A stretch of DNA of 64,000 nt from Actinophytocola sp050699935 (GCF_050699935.1 NZ_JBOHGB010000004.1:83986-147985), one strand, 5' to 3'. Counted from the stretch's first letter, positions 41,407 through 51,179 are shown. The notes: generated by a model not told the origin, from the sequence alone. Numbers and translations are program-made.

Positions 41407-42201
41407 TCACGGCGTGTTCGTCTCCGACGGCATCGGGCGGTCGTCGTGCCAGTGTGGCGGGCGGTGCTCGGCGAAGGCGGTCATGCCCTCCCGCGCCTCG
41501 TCGCCGGCGAAGAGCTCGGCGGAGAGCACGGTCATCTGGTGGAGCACGGCGCTCACGTCGCGGGTGACCCAGTCCCGGCTCAGCTGCTTGATCACCGCCT
41601 GCGCGGCCGGCGCGCCGTGGGTGAACGACCCGAGGACGCCGTCGACGTCGAACCGCTCGGCCGTGTCCACGACGCGTCCGACCAGCCCGAGTGACTCCGC
41701 GGTCGCCGCGTCGAAGGCCGCTCCCGTGAGCAGGTGGGGCATCAGCTCCCGGCTCGATGCGGTCGCGAGGGTCACGGCCATCACCAGGGCAGGCGCGACG
41801 CCCACTCGCGCCTCGGAGTAGGCGAAGGTCGAGGCCGTCGTGGCGACCACCAGATCGGCGCAGGAGAGGACGCCGAGCCCGCCTCCTCGTACCGCCCCGT
41901 CCACGAACACGACCACCGGTTTCGGGTAGCGCCACAGCTCGCGCAGGAGGTCCGCGAGCAGCCGGGAGTGCGACTGGTCCTCGCGTGCCAGCGCACGCCG
42001 CTCCTTGAGGTCGACCCCGGAGCAGAACGCCGGGCCCGCGTGCTCGATGACCAGCCCACGACCCGCGCCGCGGGCGCTGTCGCGCACGGCGTTCAGTGCC
42101 TCGGTCAGCAGCCGGAGGGACAGCGCGTTCCGGTTCGCGGGCGAGTCGATCACGATCGAGTCGAAGCGCGACCGCGTGCCGGTTCGGATGAGCTCGGTCA
42201 A
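41407..42201 (-). CDS. Enoyl-CoA hydratase/isomerase family protein (1)
   Basis: A 264-residue crotonase-fold enzyme acting on acyl-CoA. The oxyanion-hole segments are FCSGVDLKERRAL (residues about 58-70) and VDGAVRGGGLGVL. The usual second catalytic Glu region reads SEARVGVAPALVM, so hydratase activity is likely but a different crotonase reaction is possible. It is the last gene of the minus-strand operon beginning at 53276 and overlaps the 3-hydroxyacyl-CoA dehydrogenase by 4 nt. Confidence 0.85.
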   Translation of the reverse strand: MTELIRTGTRSRFDSIVIDSPANRNALSLRLLTEALNAVRDSARGAGRGLVIEHAGPAFCSGVDLKERRALAREDQSHSRLLADLLRELWRYPKPVVVFVDGAVRGGGLGVLSCADLVVATTASTFAYSEARVGVAPALVMAVTLATASSRELMPHLLTGAAFDAATAESLGLVGRVVDTAERFDVDGVLGSFTHGAPAAQAVIKQLSRDWVTRDVSAVLHQMTVLSAELFAGDEAREGMTAFAEHRPPHWHDDRPMPSETNTP

Positions 42202-43043
42202 GGCGTCGCCTCGTACGTGAAGAAGCCGGCGCCGGACTTCTTGCCCAGGCGTCCCCGGGCCACGAGGTCCTCGAGCACCGCGGGCGGCCGGTACCGCTCG
42301 TCGCCGGACCGGTCGTGCATGCTGCGCAGGTTGTTGAGCCTGGCGTCGAGGCCGACGAGGTCCGCCAGCTCCAGCGGCCCCATCGGATGGCCGTACCCCA
42401 ACCTCATGGCCTTGTCGATGTCGGCCGCGCTCGCGACCCCTTCCTGCACCATGCGCATCGCCTCGGTGCCGAGCAGGAGACCCAGGCGGCTCGTGACGAA
42501 GCCGGGCACGTCGCGCACCACCACCGGGTCCTTGCCGAGCTCGCGGGCCAGCGCGACCGCCTCCGCACGGGTCTGCTCACTCGTGGCGTCACCAACGACG
42601 ACCTCGACCAGCGGCATGCGGTGTGCCGGGTTGAAGAAGTGCATGCCGACGACCCGCGGGGAGCCGCCACATGCGTCGGCCAGGGCGGTGATGCTCATCG
42701 TGGAGGTGTTGCTCACCAGCAGTGCCTCGGCCGGCGCGGTCCTCAGCGACTCGAAGATGTCGAGCTTGAGGTCCGTGATCTCGGGGACCGCCTCGACGAC
42801 CACCGAGACGTGCCGCACGACCCGGCCGAGCTGTCGTGACACGTCGAGCCGCCCGGTGACCGACCCCGCCTCGGCCGGATGCCGGTCGAACTGCTTCCCG
42901 ATGTAGGACCGTGCCGCGTCGAGGACGTCACCGTCGATGTCGACGAGGGTCACGTCCCTTCCCGCTCGTAGCGCCGCGATCGCGATGCCTCGGCCCATCG
43001 TGCCGGCCCCGACGACGGCGACCGGAGAACCCGGCGCGGTCAC
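42198..43043 (-). CDS. 3-hydroxyacyl-CoA dehydrogenase (HBDH type)
   Basis: A 281-residue NAD(P)-dependent dehydrogenase. N-terminal GAGTMGRG nucleotide loop, catalytic-region HFFNPAHRMPLVEVV, then the C-terminal helical dimer domain with GFVTSRLGLLLGTEAM and HPMGPLELADLVGLD. It oxidises 3-hydroxyacyl-CoA to 3-oxoacyl-CoA. GTG 43043 overlaps the CoA-ligase stop by 4 nt; the longer frame upstream is inside the ligase gene. Confidence 0.9.
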   Translation of the reverse strand: MTAPGSPVAVVGAGTMGRGIAIAALRAGRDVTLVDIDGDVLDAARSYIGKQFDRHPAEAGSVTGRLDVSRQLGRVVRHVSVVVEAVPEITDLKLDIFESLRTAPAEALLVSNTSTMSITALADACGGSPRVVGMHFFNPAHRMPLVEVVVGDATSEQTRAEAVALARELGKDPVVVRDVPGFVTSRLGLLLGTEAMRMVQEGVASAADIDKAMRLGYGHPMGPLELADLVGLDARLNNLRSMHDRSGDERYRPPAVLEDLVARGRLGKKSGAGFFTYEATP

Positions 43044-44683
43044 GACGCGCTCTCCTCGTCGGTGTGTCCGGCCGCGATCGGCACGGCACCCCGAAGTGCG
43101 CGGCGGTCGATCTTCCCGGTGCTGGTCTTGGCGAGGCCCGACAGGTAGTGCACGGTCCGCGGGTAGGCGTGGGCGCCGACCCTGGCCCGGACGCAGGCCT
43201 GCAGCCGCGCCGTCAGCTCGGGGCCGGCGTGCGCCCCGGGCGCGAGCGTGACGAAGGCGGTCACGACCTGGCCGCGCTCGGGGTCGGGTAGCCCGATCAC
43301 GGCGCACTCCTCGACCGCGGGGTTCACCAGCATCGCCGCCTCGATCTCGGCGGGCCCGAGCCGGTAGCCCCCGCTCTTGATGATGTCGTCGGCCCGACCG
43401 TGGAAGTAGAGGTTCCCGGCCGTGTCGGCGTGTGCCGAGTCACCGGTGAGCAGCCACCCCCGCCGGACCTTCGCCGCCGTGGCCTCCGGCGCGTTCCAGT
43501 AGCGCAGCATGCACACGGGGTCGTCCGCGCGCACGGCGATCTCACCGACGACCCCGGCGGGGACCGGCCGCTGGTCGGGGTCGAGTACGGCGACCGTGTG
43601 GCCCGGGTAAGCCCGGCCGAGACAGGTCGGCTCCAGGTCCCCGAGCACGTGCGCGTGCCCGATCAGCGCGTTCGCCTCGGTCTGCCCGAACGCGTTGTTC
43701 ACGCTGAGCCCCAGCTCGTCGCGCGCCCAGGTGGAGAGCTCGGGCTCGACGGCCTCGGCTCCGGTGATGACGCTGCGAAGGCGAAGCTCGCTCGCCGACA
43801 CCTCGGTGAGCAGCCCGGACCGTCGCAGCAGCCGCAGGGCGGTGGGCGGGAACAGGCCCACGGACACCCCGTGGGCCTTCATGATCGCCAAGGTGCGGGC
43901 GGGGTCGAACCGGCTGTCGCGGTAGGCGACGACGGTCATCCCCCGGGCGAGCGGGACGAGCAGCCCGAGGAGCAGACCGCCGGCCCACGCCCAGTCGACC
44001 GGACTGTATGCCACGTCGTCCGGACGCGCGTGGTCCCAGGCCAGGTCGATCGCGTGGTGACCGAGCAGGACCCGGTGGCCGTGCAGGACGCCCTTGGACT
44101 TGCCCGTCGTACCCGAGGTGTAGAGGAGGAGCGCCGGGTCGTCCCGCCCGGTGTCCACATGGGACGGCAGCGGCTCCGTGCCGGCCAGCCCGCCCTCGCC
44201 CCACCTGTCGTCCGCGGGTCCGGTGTGGACGATCGTCGTCCCCGTGGAGTCCGCCAGGGCTTCGGCCCGGTCGCCGGGCGCACACACCAGCACCGTCGCC
44301 CCGCTGTCGGAGAGTCTGTGCAGGATCGCGTCCTCGCCCAGCACGTTCGACACCGGCACCGCGACGGCGCCCAGGTGCAGGGTGCCCAGGATCGCGATCG
44401 CCATCTCGGCACTCTGCGGGAGCTTGATCGCGACACGGTCGCCGGGCTCCACTCCTCGCGCCGCGAGCAGGGTGGCGAGCCGACGCGCGAGGTCGTCGAG
44501 CTGTCCGAAGGTGAGGGTGCTCGCGTGGTCACCGTCGACGGCGACCAGTGCGCGGTGGTCCGGGTCGGCGTTCAGACAGTCCGCCGCGATGTTGTAGGTC
44601 TCGGGCACCACCAGCCGGAAGGCGCGTTCGGCCGCCGCCCAGGTGCGAGCCGTGGGGTCGGCGAGTCCACTGAGGACACTCAT
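43040..44683 (-). CDS. AMP-dependent acyl-CoA synthetase
   Basis: A 547-residue acyl-CoA ligase of the acetyl/benzoate-CoA-ligase-like branch. P-loop LLYTSGTTGKSKGV near residue 190, FGQTEAN, the hinge region YFHGRADDIIKSGGYRLGP and the catalytic Lys in TSTGKIDRR. It activates a carboxylic acid with ATP, and the CoA transferase next door offers a second way to load CoA. ATG 44683 overlaps the CoA-transferase stop. Substrate unknown. Confidence 0.9.
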   Translation of the reverse strand: MSVLSGLADPTARTWAAAERAFRLVVPETYNIAADCLNADPDHRALVAVDGDHASTLTFGQLDDLARRLATLLAARGVEPGDRVAIKLPQSAEMAIAILGTLHLGAVAVPVSNVLGEDAILHRLSDSGATVLVCAPGDRAEALADSTGTTIVHTGPADDRWGEGGLAGTEPLPSHVDTGRDDPALLLYTSGTTGKSKGVLHGHRVLLGHHAIDLAWDHARPDDVAYSPVDWAWAGGLLLGLLVPLARGMTVVAYRDSRFDPARTLAIMKAHGVSVGLFPPTALRLLRRSGLLTEVSASELRLRSVITGAEAVEPELSTWARDELGLSVNNAFGQTEANALIGHAHVLGDLEPTCLGRAYPGHTVAVLDPDQRPVPAGVVGEIAVRADDPVCMLRYWNAPEATAAKVRRGWLLTGDSAHADTAGNLYFHGRADDIIKSGGYRLGPAEIEAAMLVNPAVEECAVIGLPDPERGQVVTAFVTLAPGAHAGPELTARLQACVRARVGAHAYPRTVHYLSGLAKTSTGKIDRRALRGAVPIAAGHTDEESAS

Positions 44684-45867
44684 CGGTCGCCTCCTGGCGC
44701 GAGCCGGTCGATGAAGTCCCGGTCGAACCCGAGCTCCTCGAGCACCTCCGCGGTGTGCTCGCCGAGACCAGGCGGTGGACGGCGCACGGAACCCGGTGTC
44801 TCCGAGAGCCGCACCGGCACCCCGGTGACCCGGAGCGGACCCGAGTGGTGGTCGACGTCGACCACCATCCTGTTGTGCAGGACCTGCGGGTCGGCGAAGA
44901 CCTCGGCGTAGTCGTTGACCGGCCCGACGATCACGTCGTTGTCCCACAAGACATCCAGCGCCTTGTCGCGGGGCAGTGAACCGAGGAACTCGGCGACGAT
45001 CCCGTCCAGCTCCGCGCGATGCTCGAGCCGTAGCTCGTTGGTCGCGAACCGGTCGTCCTCGGCCAGCTCGGGCCGCCCCATCGCCACGCACAGGTTGCGG
45101 AAGAACTTGTCGTTGTAGCAGGCGAGGTGGACATGGCGGCCGTCCGCGCACTCGTAGGCGTTGTACGGCGCGTACCAGTCGATGCCGTTGCCGGTACGCG
45201 GCTGCTGGGTACCGAGCAGGAAGTACTGGCCGGTGTAGGGCGCCTGGATGTGCACCAGCCCGTCGATGAGCGACACGTCGACCTGCTGACCGCGGCCGGT
45301 CCGCGCACGAGCCACCAGCGCCGCGAGCGCCCCGGTCGTCGCCAGCAGCGAGGCCGTCGCGTCGCCGACGGGCGGACCCGCCTTCGTGGGCTCTCCCCCC
45401 GCCGGCCCGGTGACGTTCATGAACCCGCTGAGCGCCTGGGCCACCGGGTCGATGCCCGCCCGGCCGGCGTACGGCCCGTCGGGACCGAACGACGACAGGG
45501 ACACCGAGATGATCCGCGGGTTGCGTGCGGCCAAGGTCTCGTGGTCCAGCCCGAGCGACGTGCGCGCCTGAGGTCGGAGGTTGTCGACGACGATGTCCGC
45601 CCAGTCCACGAGACGCCCGAGCAGCTCCTGGCCCTCCGGCGTGCGGAGGTCGGCGCGGACGCTTCGCTTGTTGCGGTTCACGCCGACGAAGACCCCGCTG
45701 TCGCTGCCACGCCGCGGCCCGAACCGGCGCGTCTCGTCTCCCCGCGGGGGCTCGAGCTTGACGACGTCCGCCCCGAGGTCACCGAGCAGGGTGGCACAGT
45801 AGGGGCCGGCCATCATGGACGCGACGTCGAGGACCTTGACACCGTCGAGAGCCGTCATCGTCGTCAC
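44680..45867 (-). CDS. Family III CoA transferase (CaiB/BaiF)
   Basis: A 395-residue enzyme moving CoA between carboxylic acids. It has the N-terminal VLDVASMMAGPYCATLLGDL and the LRTPEGQELLGRLVDWADI region of the family. The aspartyl nucleophile is expected near the GVGDA-like segment (GPPVGDATASLLATTGAL). It overlaps the acyl-CoA dehydrogenase gene (GTGA). The start may be GTG 45867 or ATG 45858. Confidence 0.9.
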   Translation of the reverse strand: MTTMTALDGVKVLDVASMMAGPYCATLLGDLGADVVKLEPPRGDETRRFGPRRGSDSGVFVGVNRNKRSVRADLRTPEGQELLGRLVDWADIVVDNLRPQARTSLGLDHETLAARNPRIISVSLSSFGPDGPYAGRAGIDPVAQALSGFMNVTGPAGGEPTKAGPPVGDATASLLATTGALAALVARARTGRGQQVDVSLIDGLVHIQAPYTGQYFLLGTQQPRTGNGIDWYAPYNAYECADGRHVHLACYNDKFFRNLCVAMGRPELAEDDRFATNELRLEHRAELDGIVAEFLGSLPRDKALDVLWDNDVIVGPVNDYAEVFADPQVLHNRMVVDVDHHSGPLRVTGVPVRLSETPGSVRRPPPGLGEHTAEVLEELGFDRDFIDRLAPGGDR

Positions 45868-47024
45868 CGTGGCCTCAGGCCGAGCTCGCGGGCGACGATG
45901 TTGCGCTGCACCTGCGACGCGCCGCCGGCGACCGTGGCGATCACCGCGTCGGTGTAGTGCATGGTCAGCGGGTGCTCGTCGATGTAGCCGTAGCCGCCGT
46001 GCAGCTGCATGCAGTACCGCGCGGCATCGGCGTACAGCTCCGCGGACGCGATCTTGGCCATCGACGCCTCCTTCACGTGGGGTTCGCCCGCGTCGTGCAG
46101 CTCACCACCGCGGTACACCAGGAGCCGGATCGCCTCGGCACGCGTGTAGAGGTCCACGAGCAGGTGGGCGACGGCCTGGAAGTCACCGACCGGCCGGCCG
46201 AACTGCTCGCGCTCCTTGACGTGGCGAAGCGTGTCGTCGAGGACCTGCAGCGTGGCCCCGACGAAGCCGGCGCTGATGATCAGGCGCTCCAGCGGGAGCT
46301 CGGCCCCCAGCTGGTGCCAGCCCCGGTTCTCCACTCCGACGAGGTTCTCGGCCGGGACGACGACGTCGTCCAGGAAGACCTCGTAGACACCGGTGATGTT
46401 GCGTCCGATCGTCGGCAGCCGGCGCAGGGTCACTCCCGGGGACCGCGGGTCGAGCAGCAGCATGCTGATGCCGGCCTGCTTCGTGGCGGCGGGGTCCGTG
46501 CGCGCGTAGAGCTGGATGATCGTGTCGGGCAGCCCGGCGGCTTCGCAGAACGTCTTCTGTCCGGTGACGACGTAGTGGTCGCCCTCCCGCCGTGCGGAGG
46601 TGAGCAGGCTCGCCGCATCCGATCCGGCCTCGGGCTCGGTGACCGCGATGGACAGGCGGGTCCGCCCGCTCATGAGCTCCGGGACCAGCCGCTCCTTCTG
46701 GGCGGCGCTGCCGTCGGTGACGATCGTGCGCAGCCCGGACGCCGTCAGGCTGAAGCAGGCCACGAGGTCGGTGCTGCCGCGACCGAGCTCCTCGGCGACG
46801 ACGAGGAGGTCGCCGGCCGTGCCACCGGAGCCACCGTTCTCCTCGGGGACGCCGATGCCGTACCAACCCAGCTCCGCGATGTGGTCGAAGACCTCCTTGG
46901 GATAGTGGCCGGCCTTGTCCCACTCGAGGCACCGCCACTCGTCGCACTCCTTGTGCACCAGCCGGCGAACCGACTGCCGGACGGAGTCCCGCAGCCCGTC
47001 GACCTGTGTCATCGTCCTGGCCAC
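45864..47024 (-). CDS. Acyl-CoA dehydrogenase
   Basis: A 386-residue FAD enzyme introducing the alpha-beta double bond. FAD/substrate signature AVTEPEAGSDA, then VTGQKTF; C-terminal signature QLHGGYGYIDEHPLTMHY with a TVAGGASQVQRNIVA tail. The catalytic-base region after GGYGY lacks an obvious Glu in the usual place, so the base may sit in helix G. GTG 47024 is favoured by GAGGAG 5 nt upstream. It lies 2 nt after the second hydratase gene. Confidence 0.88.
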   Translation of the reverse strand: MARTMTQVDGLRDSVRQSVRRLVHKECDEWRCLEWDKAGHYPKEVFDHIAELGWYGIGVPEENGGSGGTAGDLLVVAEELGRGSTDLVACFSLTASGLRTIVTDGSAAQKERLVPELMSGRTRLSIAVTEPEAGSDAASLLTSARREGDHYVVTGQKTFCEAAGLPDTIIQLYARTDPAATKQAGISMLLLDPRSPGVTLRRLPTIGRNITGVYEVFLDDVVVPAENLVGVENRGWHQLGAELPLERLIISAGFVGATLQVLDDTLRHVKEREQFGRPVGDFQAVAHLLVDLYTRAEAIRLLVYRGGELHDAGEPHVKEASMAKIASAELYADAARYCMQLHGGYGYIDEHPLTMHYTDAVIATVAGGASQVQRNIVARELGLRPR

Positions 47025-47026
47025 TG

Positions 47027-47722
47027 CTACTCCTCGTTCCATGCGTATTCGGGTGGGGGCGTCAGCTCGCCCGGCGTGCTCCGCCTCAGAACCTGTTTGA
47101 CCGTCGACACCGCGCCGAGGGGGTGACCGGCCAGCTCGACCGCGAACGCGGACGCGTGCTCGGCCAGCGTCGTCGCGTCGGGGTACCCGCGGGTCACCCA
47201 CCCGGCCGTCCTGCCGTCCTCGACGGAATACGAACCGCCGCCGAGGGCGATCTCCGCCGCACGCACCGCTCCGACGACCTCGACCAGCCTGGTGACGATC
47301 GCGGCCGGCAGCCGCAGCCCCTTGCGAACCTCGGGAAGGCTGAACGAGGCGTCCGCCACGGCGAAGCACACGTCACAGGCCAGGGCGAGCCCCCAACCCG
47401 CGCCGTGGGCTGCGCCGTTGACCGCGGCGATGCTCGGCTGCTCCAGGTTGCGCAGGGCGGCGATCACCTCGGTCACCAGGCGCACCCGGGCCAGGGCCGG
47501 TCTCGGCGAGGGCGTACCCGCGAGCTCCTTGAGATCCGCGCCGCCGCAGAACGCCGTGCCCGACCCGGTCAGCACGACGACGCGCGTCTCCGGATCGTCG
47601 CGAATGTCGGCGAGCGCGGCCCGAAGCCTGCCGAGCAGATCGGTGGTCAGCGCGTTCCTGCTCTCGGGACGGTCGAGCGTCAGCGTGGCCACGCCGTCGG
47701 CACGGGCGACGTCGAGAGTCAT
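47027..47722 (-). CDS. Enoyl-CoA hydratase/isomerase family protein (2)
   Basis: A 231-residue crotonase-fold protein. Oxyanion segments AFCGGADLKEL and VNGAAHGAGWGLALACD; the region SLPEVRKGLRLPAAIV carries the conserved Glu and Gly-Leu. It is short compared with the usual 255-265 residues because the C-terminal helix is trimmed. It is not closely similar to the hydratase at 41407 outside the core motifs, so each may serve a different step. Overlaps the LLM gene by 4 nt. Confidence 0.87.
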   Translation of the reverse strand: MTLDVARADGVATLTLDRPESRNALTTDLLGRLRAALADIRDDPETRVVVLTGSGTAFCGGADLKELAGTPSPRPALARVRLVTEVIAALRNLEQPSIAAVNGAAHGAGWGLALACDVCFAVADASFSLPEVRKGLRLPAAIVTRLVEVVGAVRAAEIALGGGSYSVEDGRTAGWVTRGYPDATTLAEHASAFAVELAGHPLGAVSTVKQVLRRSTPGELTPPPEYAWNEE

Positions 47723-48795
47723 GAGAGCGCACCCGGCCGGTCCGGCCAGACCCGCGGGATGACCTGGCCGACGATCAGCCGGGCGGCTTCCTCGGGGTCG
47801 GGCCCCAGCGGAGCGCCCAGGTAGAACTCCGTGTAGCCCGCCGCGGCCGCGAGGTCGCGCAGCTCCGTCACGGCGGGCACGCAGTCCTCGGCGGTGCCCG
47901 AGACGATCAGGGCGTCGGCGAGCTCCTGGGAGCAGCGCGCCGCCGCTCCGTCGATCCCCAGGCCTTCCTCGAAGGCCTCCTTGACCTCACCGGCCGAGGC
48001 CACGTCGAGGCCGACCCGTTCGAGGTCGGGCCACAGCTTCGGGTTGCCGACGACGAGCGCGACCTGACGCCGGGCCTGCTCCCGGGCACGCTTGCGGTCC
48101 TCGGACACCGAGACGTTGATGCCGAAGATCAGGCGCAACGGTGCCATCGCGCTCGGGCGCGCGGCCCGCACGAGGTCGAGCCCGGAGATCTCCGCGAACC
48201 GCCCGCTGCGCAACGCCGCCCGCGACAGGGTGGGCATGTTGCTCGGCGAGATCAACCCGTCGGCGTGGCCTCCGGCGACGGCGAGGATCTTGGGACCGAC
48301 ACCGGCGAGCACGATGCCCGGAGCCTTCTCGACGGCATAGGTGAGCTCCGCGACCGCCCCCGGCCGGTAGGACATCGCCGCGCCCAGCACGGGGAAGGCG
48401 TCCAGCTCGACCCGGTCACCCGCCCACAGCGACCGCATCAGCTGGATGGCTTCGCGCACCACGGTGACGGGCCGGTCCTTCTGGAAGAGGCTGTTGACGA
48501 GCGCGCCGCCGGTGCCCATGCCGACCACGACCTCGCGATCGGGTGGGACGAACTCGGCGATGGTCGCCGCCGCCGACGCCATCTCGATGGGGTTGCGCCC
48601 GATCGGGTAGGTGACGTTCGTGCCGACACCGCAGCCTGCCTGAGCGAGAGCGCCCAGCAACGCGAACACGTTCCGGGCGAGCATCTGGTCCTGGACCCAG
48701 ACGGTGTCCACCGCGGTGGCGAGCCGCCTGCCCAGCTCGACCAGGTCTCGCGACCCGCTCCACGGCGTGATCTGTACCCCCAAGCGACCGGTCAT
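47719..48795 (-). CDS. LLM-class oxidoreductase, probably F420-dependent (1)
   Basis: A 358-residue luciferase-like TIM-barrel protein. It begins RLGVQITPWSG and has GTNVTYPIGRNPIEMASAAATI, GMGTGGALVNSLFQ and VLAGVGPKILAVAGGHADG, as in methylenetetrahydromethanopterin-reductase-like enzymes. In actinobacteria these usually use F420, sometimes FMN. In an acyl-CoA operon it may reduce an enone or oxidise an alcohol; the reaction is not readable. Overlaps the ATPase gene by 4 nt. Confidence 0.85.
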   Translation of the reverse strand: MTGRLGVQITPWSGSRDLVELGRRLATAVDTVWVQDQMLARNVFALLGALAQAGCGVGTNVTYPIGRNPIEMASAAATIAEFVPPDREVVVGMGTGGALVNSLFQKDRPVTVVREAIQLMRSLWAGDRVELDAFPVLGAAMSYRPGAVAELTYAVEKAPGIVLAGVGPKILAVAGGHADGLISPSNMPTLSRAALRSGRFAEISGLDLVRAARPSAMAPLRLIFGINVSVSEDRKRAREQARRQVALVVGNPKLWPDLERVGLDVASAGEVKEAFEEGLGIDGAAARCSQELADALIVSGTAEDCVPAVTELRDLAAAAGYTEFYLGAPLGPDPEEAARLIVGQVIPRVWPDRPGALS

Positions 48796-49472
48796 CTCGA
48801 GGGCCCCACTTCCTGTGTCGAGTCGTGCGCCCGCCGCGGCGTGGCGAGCTCCCCCCTGTCCATGGTGGCCACTTTGTCCGCGACCGCACGGGGAAACGGG
48901 CCGGGCTGTTCCATGAGCAGCGTGGCGACCCCCTTGTCGCGCAGGAGGCCGATCAGCCTCCCGACACCTGTCACGAGACTCGGCGCGAGGCCCTCGGTGG
49001 GCTCGTCCATCACGAGCACCGCGGGCCCGAGCAGCACCGCCCGGGCGATGGCCAGCATCTGCTGCTCGCCCCCGCTCAGCCGTCGGGCCCGAACATCGCG
49101 GCGGTCGCCGAGTCTGGGGAAGATCTCCAGAACCTGGTCGGGCGGCAGGGCGTCCGGACGGGCGTGCAGCCCCGCCAGCTGCAGGTGCTCGGCCACCGTG
49201 CAACTGCCGAAGACCCGCCGCCCCTGAGGAACCAGGGTCAGCCCGCTGCGAGCCACCACGGTGGCCCGGGCCCGGGTGAGATCGACTCCGGCCAGCCGTA
49301 CCCGGCCCTGGCTGAGGGTGTGCAGGCCGGCGATGGTGTTGGCCAGCGTCGACTTGCCGGCGCCGTTGGGCCCGAGGATGGCGAGCACCTCGCCGGGGTG
49401 GAGCTCGAAGGACACCTCGCGGACGGCCTGCACCGCGCCGTAGGACGACCGGACGCCGCGCACCTCAAGCAT
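48792..49472 (-). CDS. Branched-chain amino-acid-type ABC ATPase, LivF family (2)
   Basis: A 226-residue ATPase: Walker A GPNGAGKST, signature LSGGEQQM, Walker B VLVMDEPTEGLAP. The segment after the switch (LLMEQPGPFPRAVADKV) is slightly degenerate compared with the usual VEQN. It overlaps the LivG-type gene. Part of the second importer, distinct from that at 36-41 kb. Confidence 0.88.
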   Translation of the reverse strand: MLEVRGVRSSYGAVQAVREVSFELHPGEVLAILGPNGAGKSTLANTIAGLHTLSQGRVRLAGVDLTRARATVVARSGLTLVPQGRRVFGSCTVAEHLQLAGLHARPDALPPDQVLEIFPRLGDRRDVRARRLSGGEQQMLAIARAVLLGPAVLVMDEPTEGLAPSLVTGVGRLIGLLRDKGVATLLMEQPGPFPRAVADKVATMDRGELATPRRAHDSTQEVGPSR

Positions 49473-50217
49473 CGTGGACCACTCCCAGGTAGCTCTCGTC
49501 GAGGACCGGCAGCGCCCTGACCACGTCGGGAGTGCCGTCGGCGACGACCTCGCCCTGGTGCAGCAGGGTCACGCGGGTGGCCATCCGGAAGGCGAGGTCG
49601 ACGTCGTGGTCGATGAACATCACGGCCAGCTCGGGGTCGAGACCGAAGACCAGGGTGAGCAGCTCCTCGGTCTCCTCGCTGGTGAGACCCGCGCCGGGCT
49701 CGTCGAGCAGGACCACCGAGCTCGGCCTGGCGACCGCCGCGACGATCTCCAGACGCCGCTGCTCGCCGTAGGCGAGCTCGCCGACGGCGACGTCCTTGAT
49801 GCGCGTCAGCCCTCCGCGCTCGAGCAGCTCGTCCACCCTGGCCCACACCGACCGCGCGGTCGACCAGGGACGCAGGGCGTCGAACCGGTGGGCGCTGCCG
49901 GCCTGCACGGCGATGCCGAGGTTCTCCGCGACGGTCAGCGCCGGGAAGAGGTTGGTGATCTGGAAGGTGCGCGCGAGCCCGCGACGCGCGCGACGGTGCA
50001 CCGGCATCCGGGTCACGTCGCGCCCGTCGAGCACGATGCGACCCGACGTCGGCCGCGTGACGCCCGCTGCCAGGTTCATCAGCGTCGTCTTGCCGGCTCC
50101 GTTGGGGCCCAGCAGTGCTCGCCGCTCCCCTGGTGCCAGGCTGAGCGAGACATCGCGGTTGATGTGCACGCCCCCGATGCTCTTGCTGACGGCGTCGAGC
50201 CGGAGGACCGGATTCAC
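49465..50217 (-). CDS. Branched-chain amino-acid-type ABC ATPase, LivG family (2)
   Basis: A 250-residue ATPase: Walker A GPNGAGKTT, an AYGEQRRLEI signature in place of LSGGQ, Walker B VVLLDEPGAGLTS, switch FIDHDVDLAF. The altered signature (YGEQRRLE) is typical for LivG proteins. GTG 50217 overlaps the permease stop by 4 nt. Upstream codons in the same frame belong to the permease gene read out of frame. Confidence 0.88.
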   Translation of the reverse strand: MNPVLRLDAVSKSIGGVHINRDVSLSLAPGERRALLGPNGAGKTTLMNLAAGVTRPTSGRIVLDGRDVTRMPVHRRARRGLARTFQITNLFPALTVAENLGIAVQAGSAHRFDALRPWSTARSVWARVDELLERGGLTRIKDVAVGELAYGEQRRLEIVAAVARPSSVVLLDEPGAGLTSEETEELLTLVFGLDPELAVMFIDHDVDLAFRMATRVTLLHQGEVVADGTPDVVRALPVLDESYLGVVHDA

Positions 50218-51179
50218 GACTCCTCCTGGGTGATCAAGGCCTTCCGGGACCTGACGGCCTGGGGGAGCCTGCGGGGCAGCCGGAACGGGGGCGGCCGGCC
50301 GCCGAACAGCGCCACCGCGACGTAGGCCAGACCCATCAGGGCCAGCCAGTGCTCGGTGTGGCTGCTGGCCACGTCCTCGGCGTAGGTCAGCAGGACCGCG
50401 ACGACCACGGGCGCCCACAGCACCGAGCCGGCCACCACGGCGATGATCAGGCCGCGAGCCGACACGAGCGCGCCGAGCTCTTCGGGACTGACGAAGCGGA
50501 TCAGGTAGGCGTGCAGCACTCCGGCCACCGCCGCGATCGCCGCGGACAGGGCGAACGCGAACACCTTGTACGCGCCGACCCGGTAGCCCAGTGCCCGCAT
50601 CCTGCCCTCGCTCTCGCGGATGCCCACCAGAACGCCGCCCAGCGCGGACCGCTTGACCAGCCACAGCAGGAGCAGGCACAACCCCGCGGCGCCCAGGGTG
50701 AAGTAGAAGTAGTCGACCGGCTTATCCAGCTCCAGCGGGAGCGGGCCGGCATCGGGCCGGACGACTCCGACCAGACCGTCGGACCCACCCACCGCACGCC
50801 AGCGCAGGGCCAGCGCGCGCAGCATCTCGGCGAACGCCAGGGTGATCAGCAGGAAGCCGACGCTGCCGAGGCGCGCGGCGACGACGGCGATCGGCAGCGC
50901 GACGGCGCAGGTCACCACGACCGCGAGGCCGAGCACGGCGAAGACGTTGCCGACATCCCATCGTGTCGCGGCCAGCCCGGCGACGTACGCCGCGATGCCG
51001 AAGTACGCGGCGTGCCCGAAGGACGGAAGGTTCAGGATGCGCAGCAGGAACCAGACCGACAGACCGAACACGGCCCACACGAGGCCACGGGTGACCAGTC
51101 CGACCTGGAACACGTCGAGGTAGAAGGGCGCGGCGACCAGTGCGACCGCGCAGGCGGGGAACATCAGCGCGCGCGTCAC
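50214..51179 (-). CDS. Branched-chain amino-acid-type ABC permease, LivM family (2)
   Basis: A 321-residue permease with about nine helices and the LivM motif RILNLPSFGHAAYFGIAAYV. The cytoplasmic loop IRESEGRMRALGYRVGAYKV matches the family. GTG 51179 overlaps the LivH-type stop by 4 nt. Confidence 0.88.
   Translation of the reverse strand: MTRALMFPACAVALVAAPFYLDVFQVGLVTRGLVWAVFGLSVWFLLRILNLPSFGHAAYFGIAAYVAGLAATRWDVGNVFAVLGLAVVVTCAVALPIAVVAARLGSVGFLLITLAFAEMLRALALRWRAVGGSDGLVGVVRPDAGPLPLELDKPVDYFYFTLGAAGLCLLLLWLVKRSALGGVLVGIRESEGRMRALGYRVGAYKVFAFALSAAIAAVAGVLHAYLIRFVSPEELGALVSARGLIIAVVAGSVLWAPVVVAVLLTYAEDVASSHTEHWLALMGLAYVAVALFGGRPPPFRLPRRLPQAVRSRKALITQEES

Noticed and set aside
43400..44911. 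Plus-strand open frame of 503 codons over the acyl-CoA ligase
   Set aside because: Antisense shadow of a ligase with all motifs in place; no ribosome site or domain.
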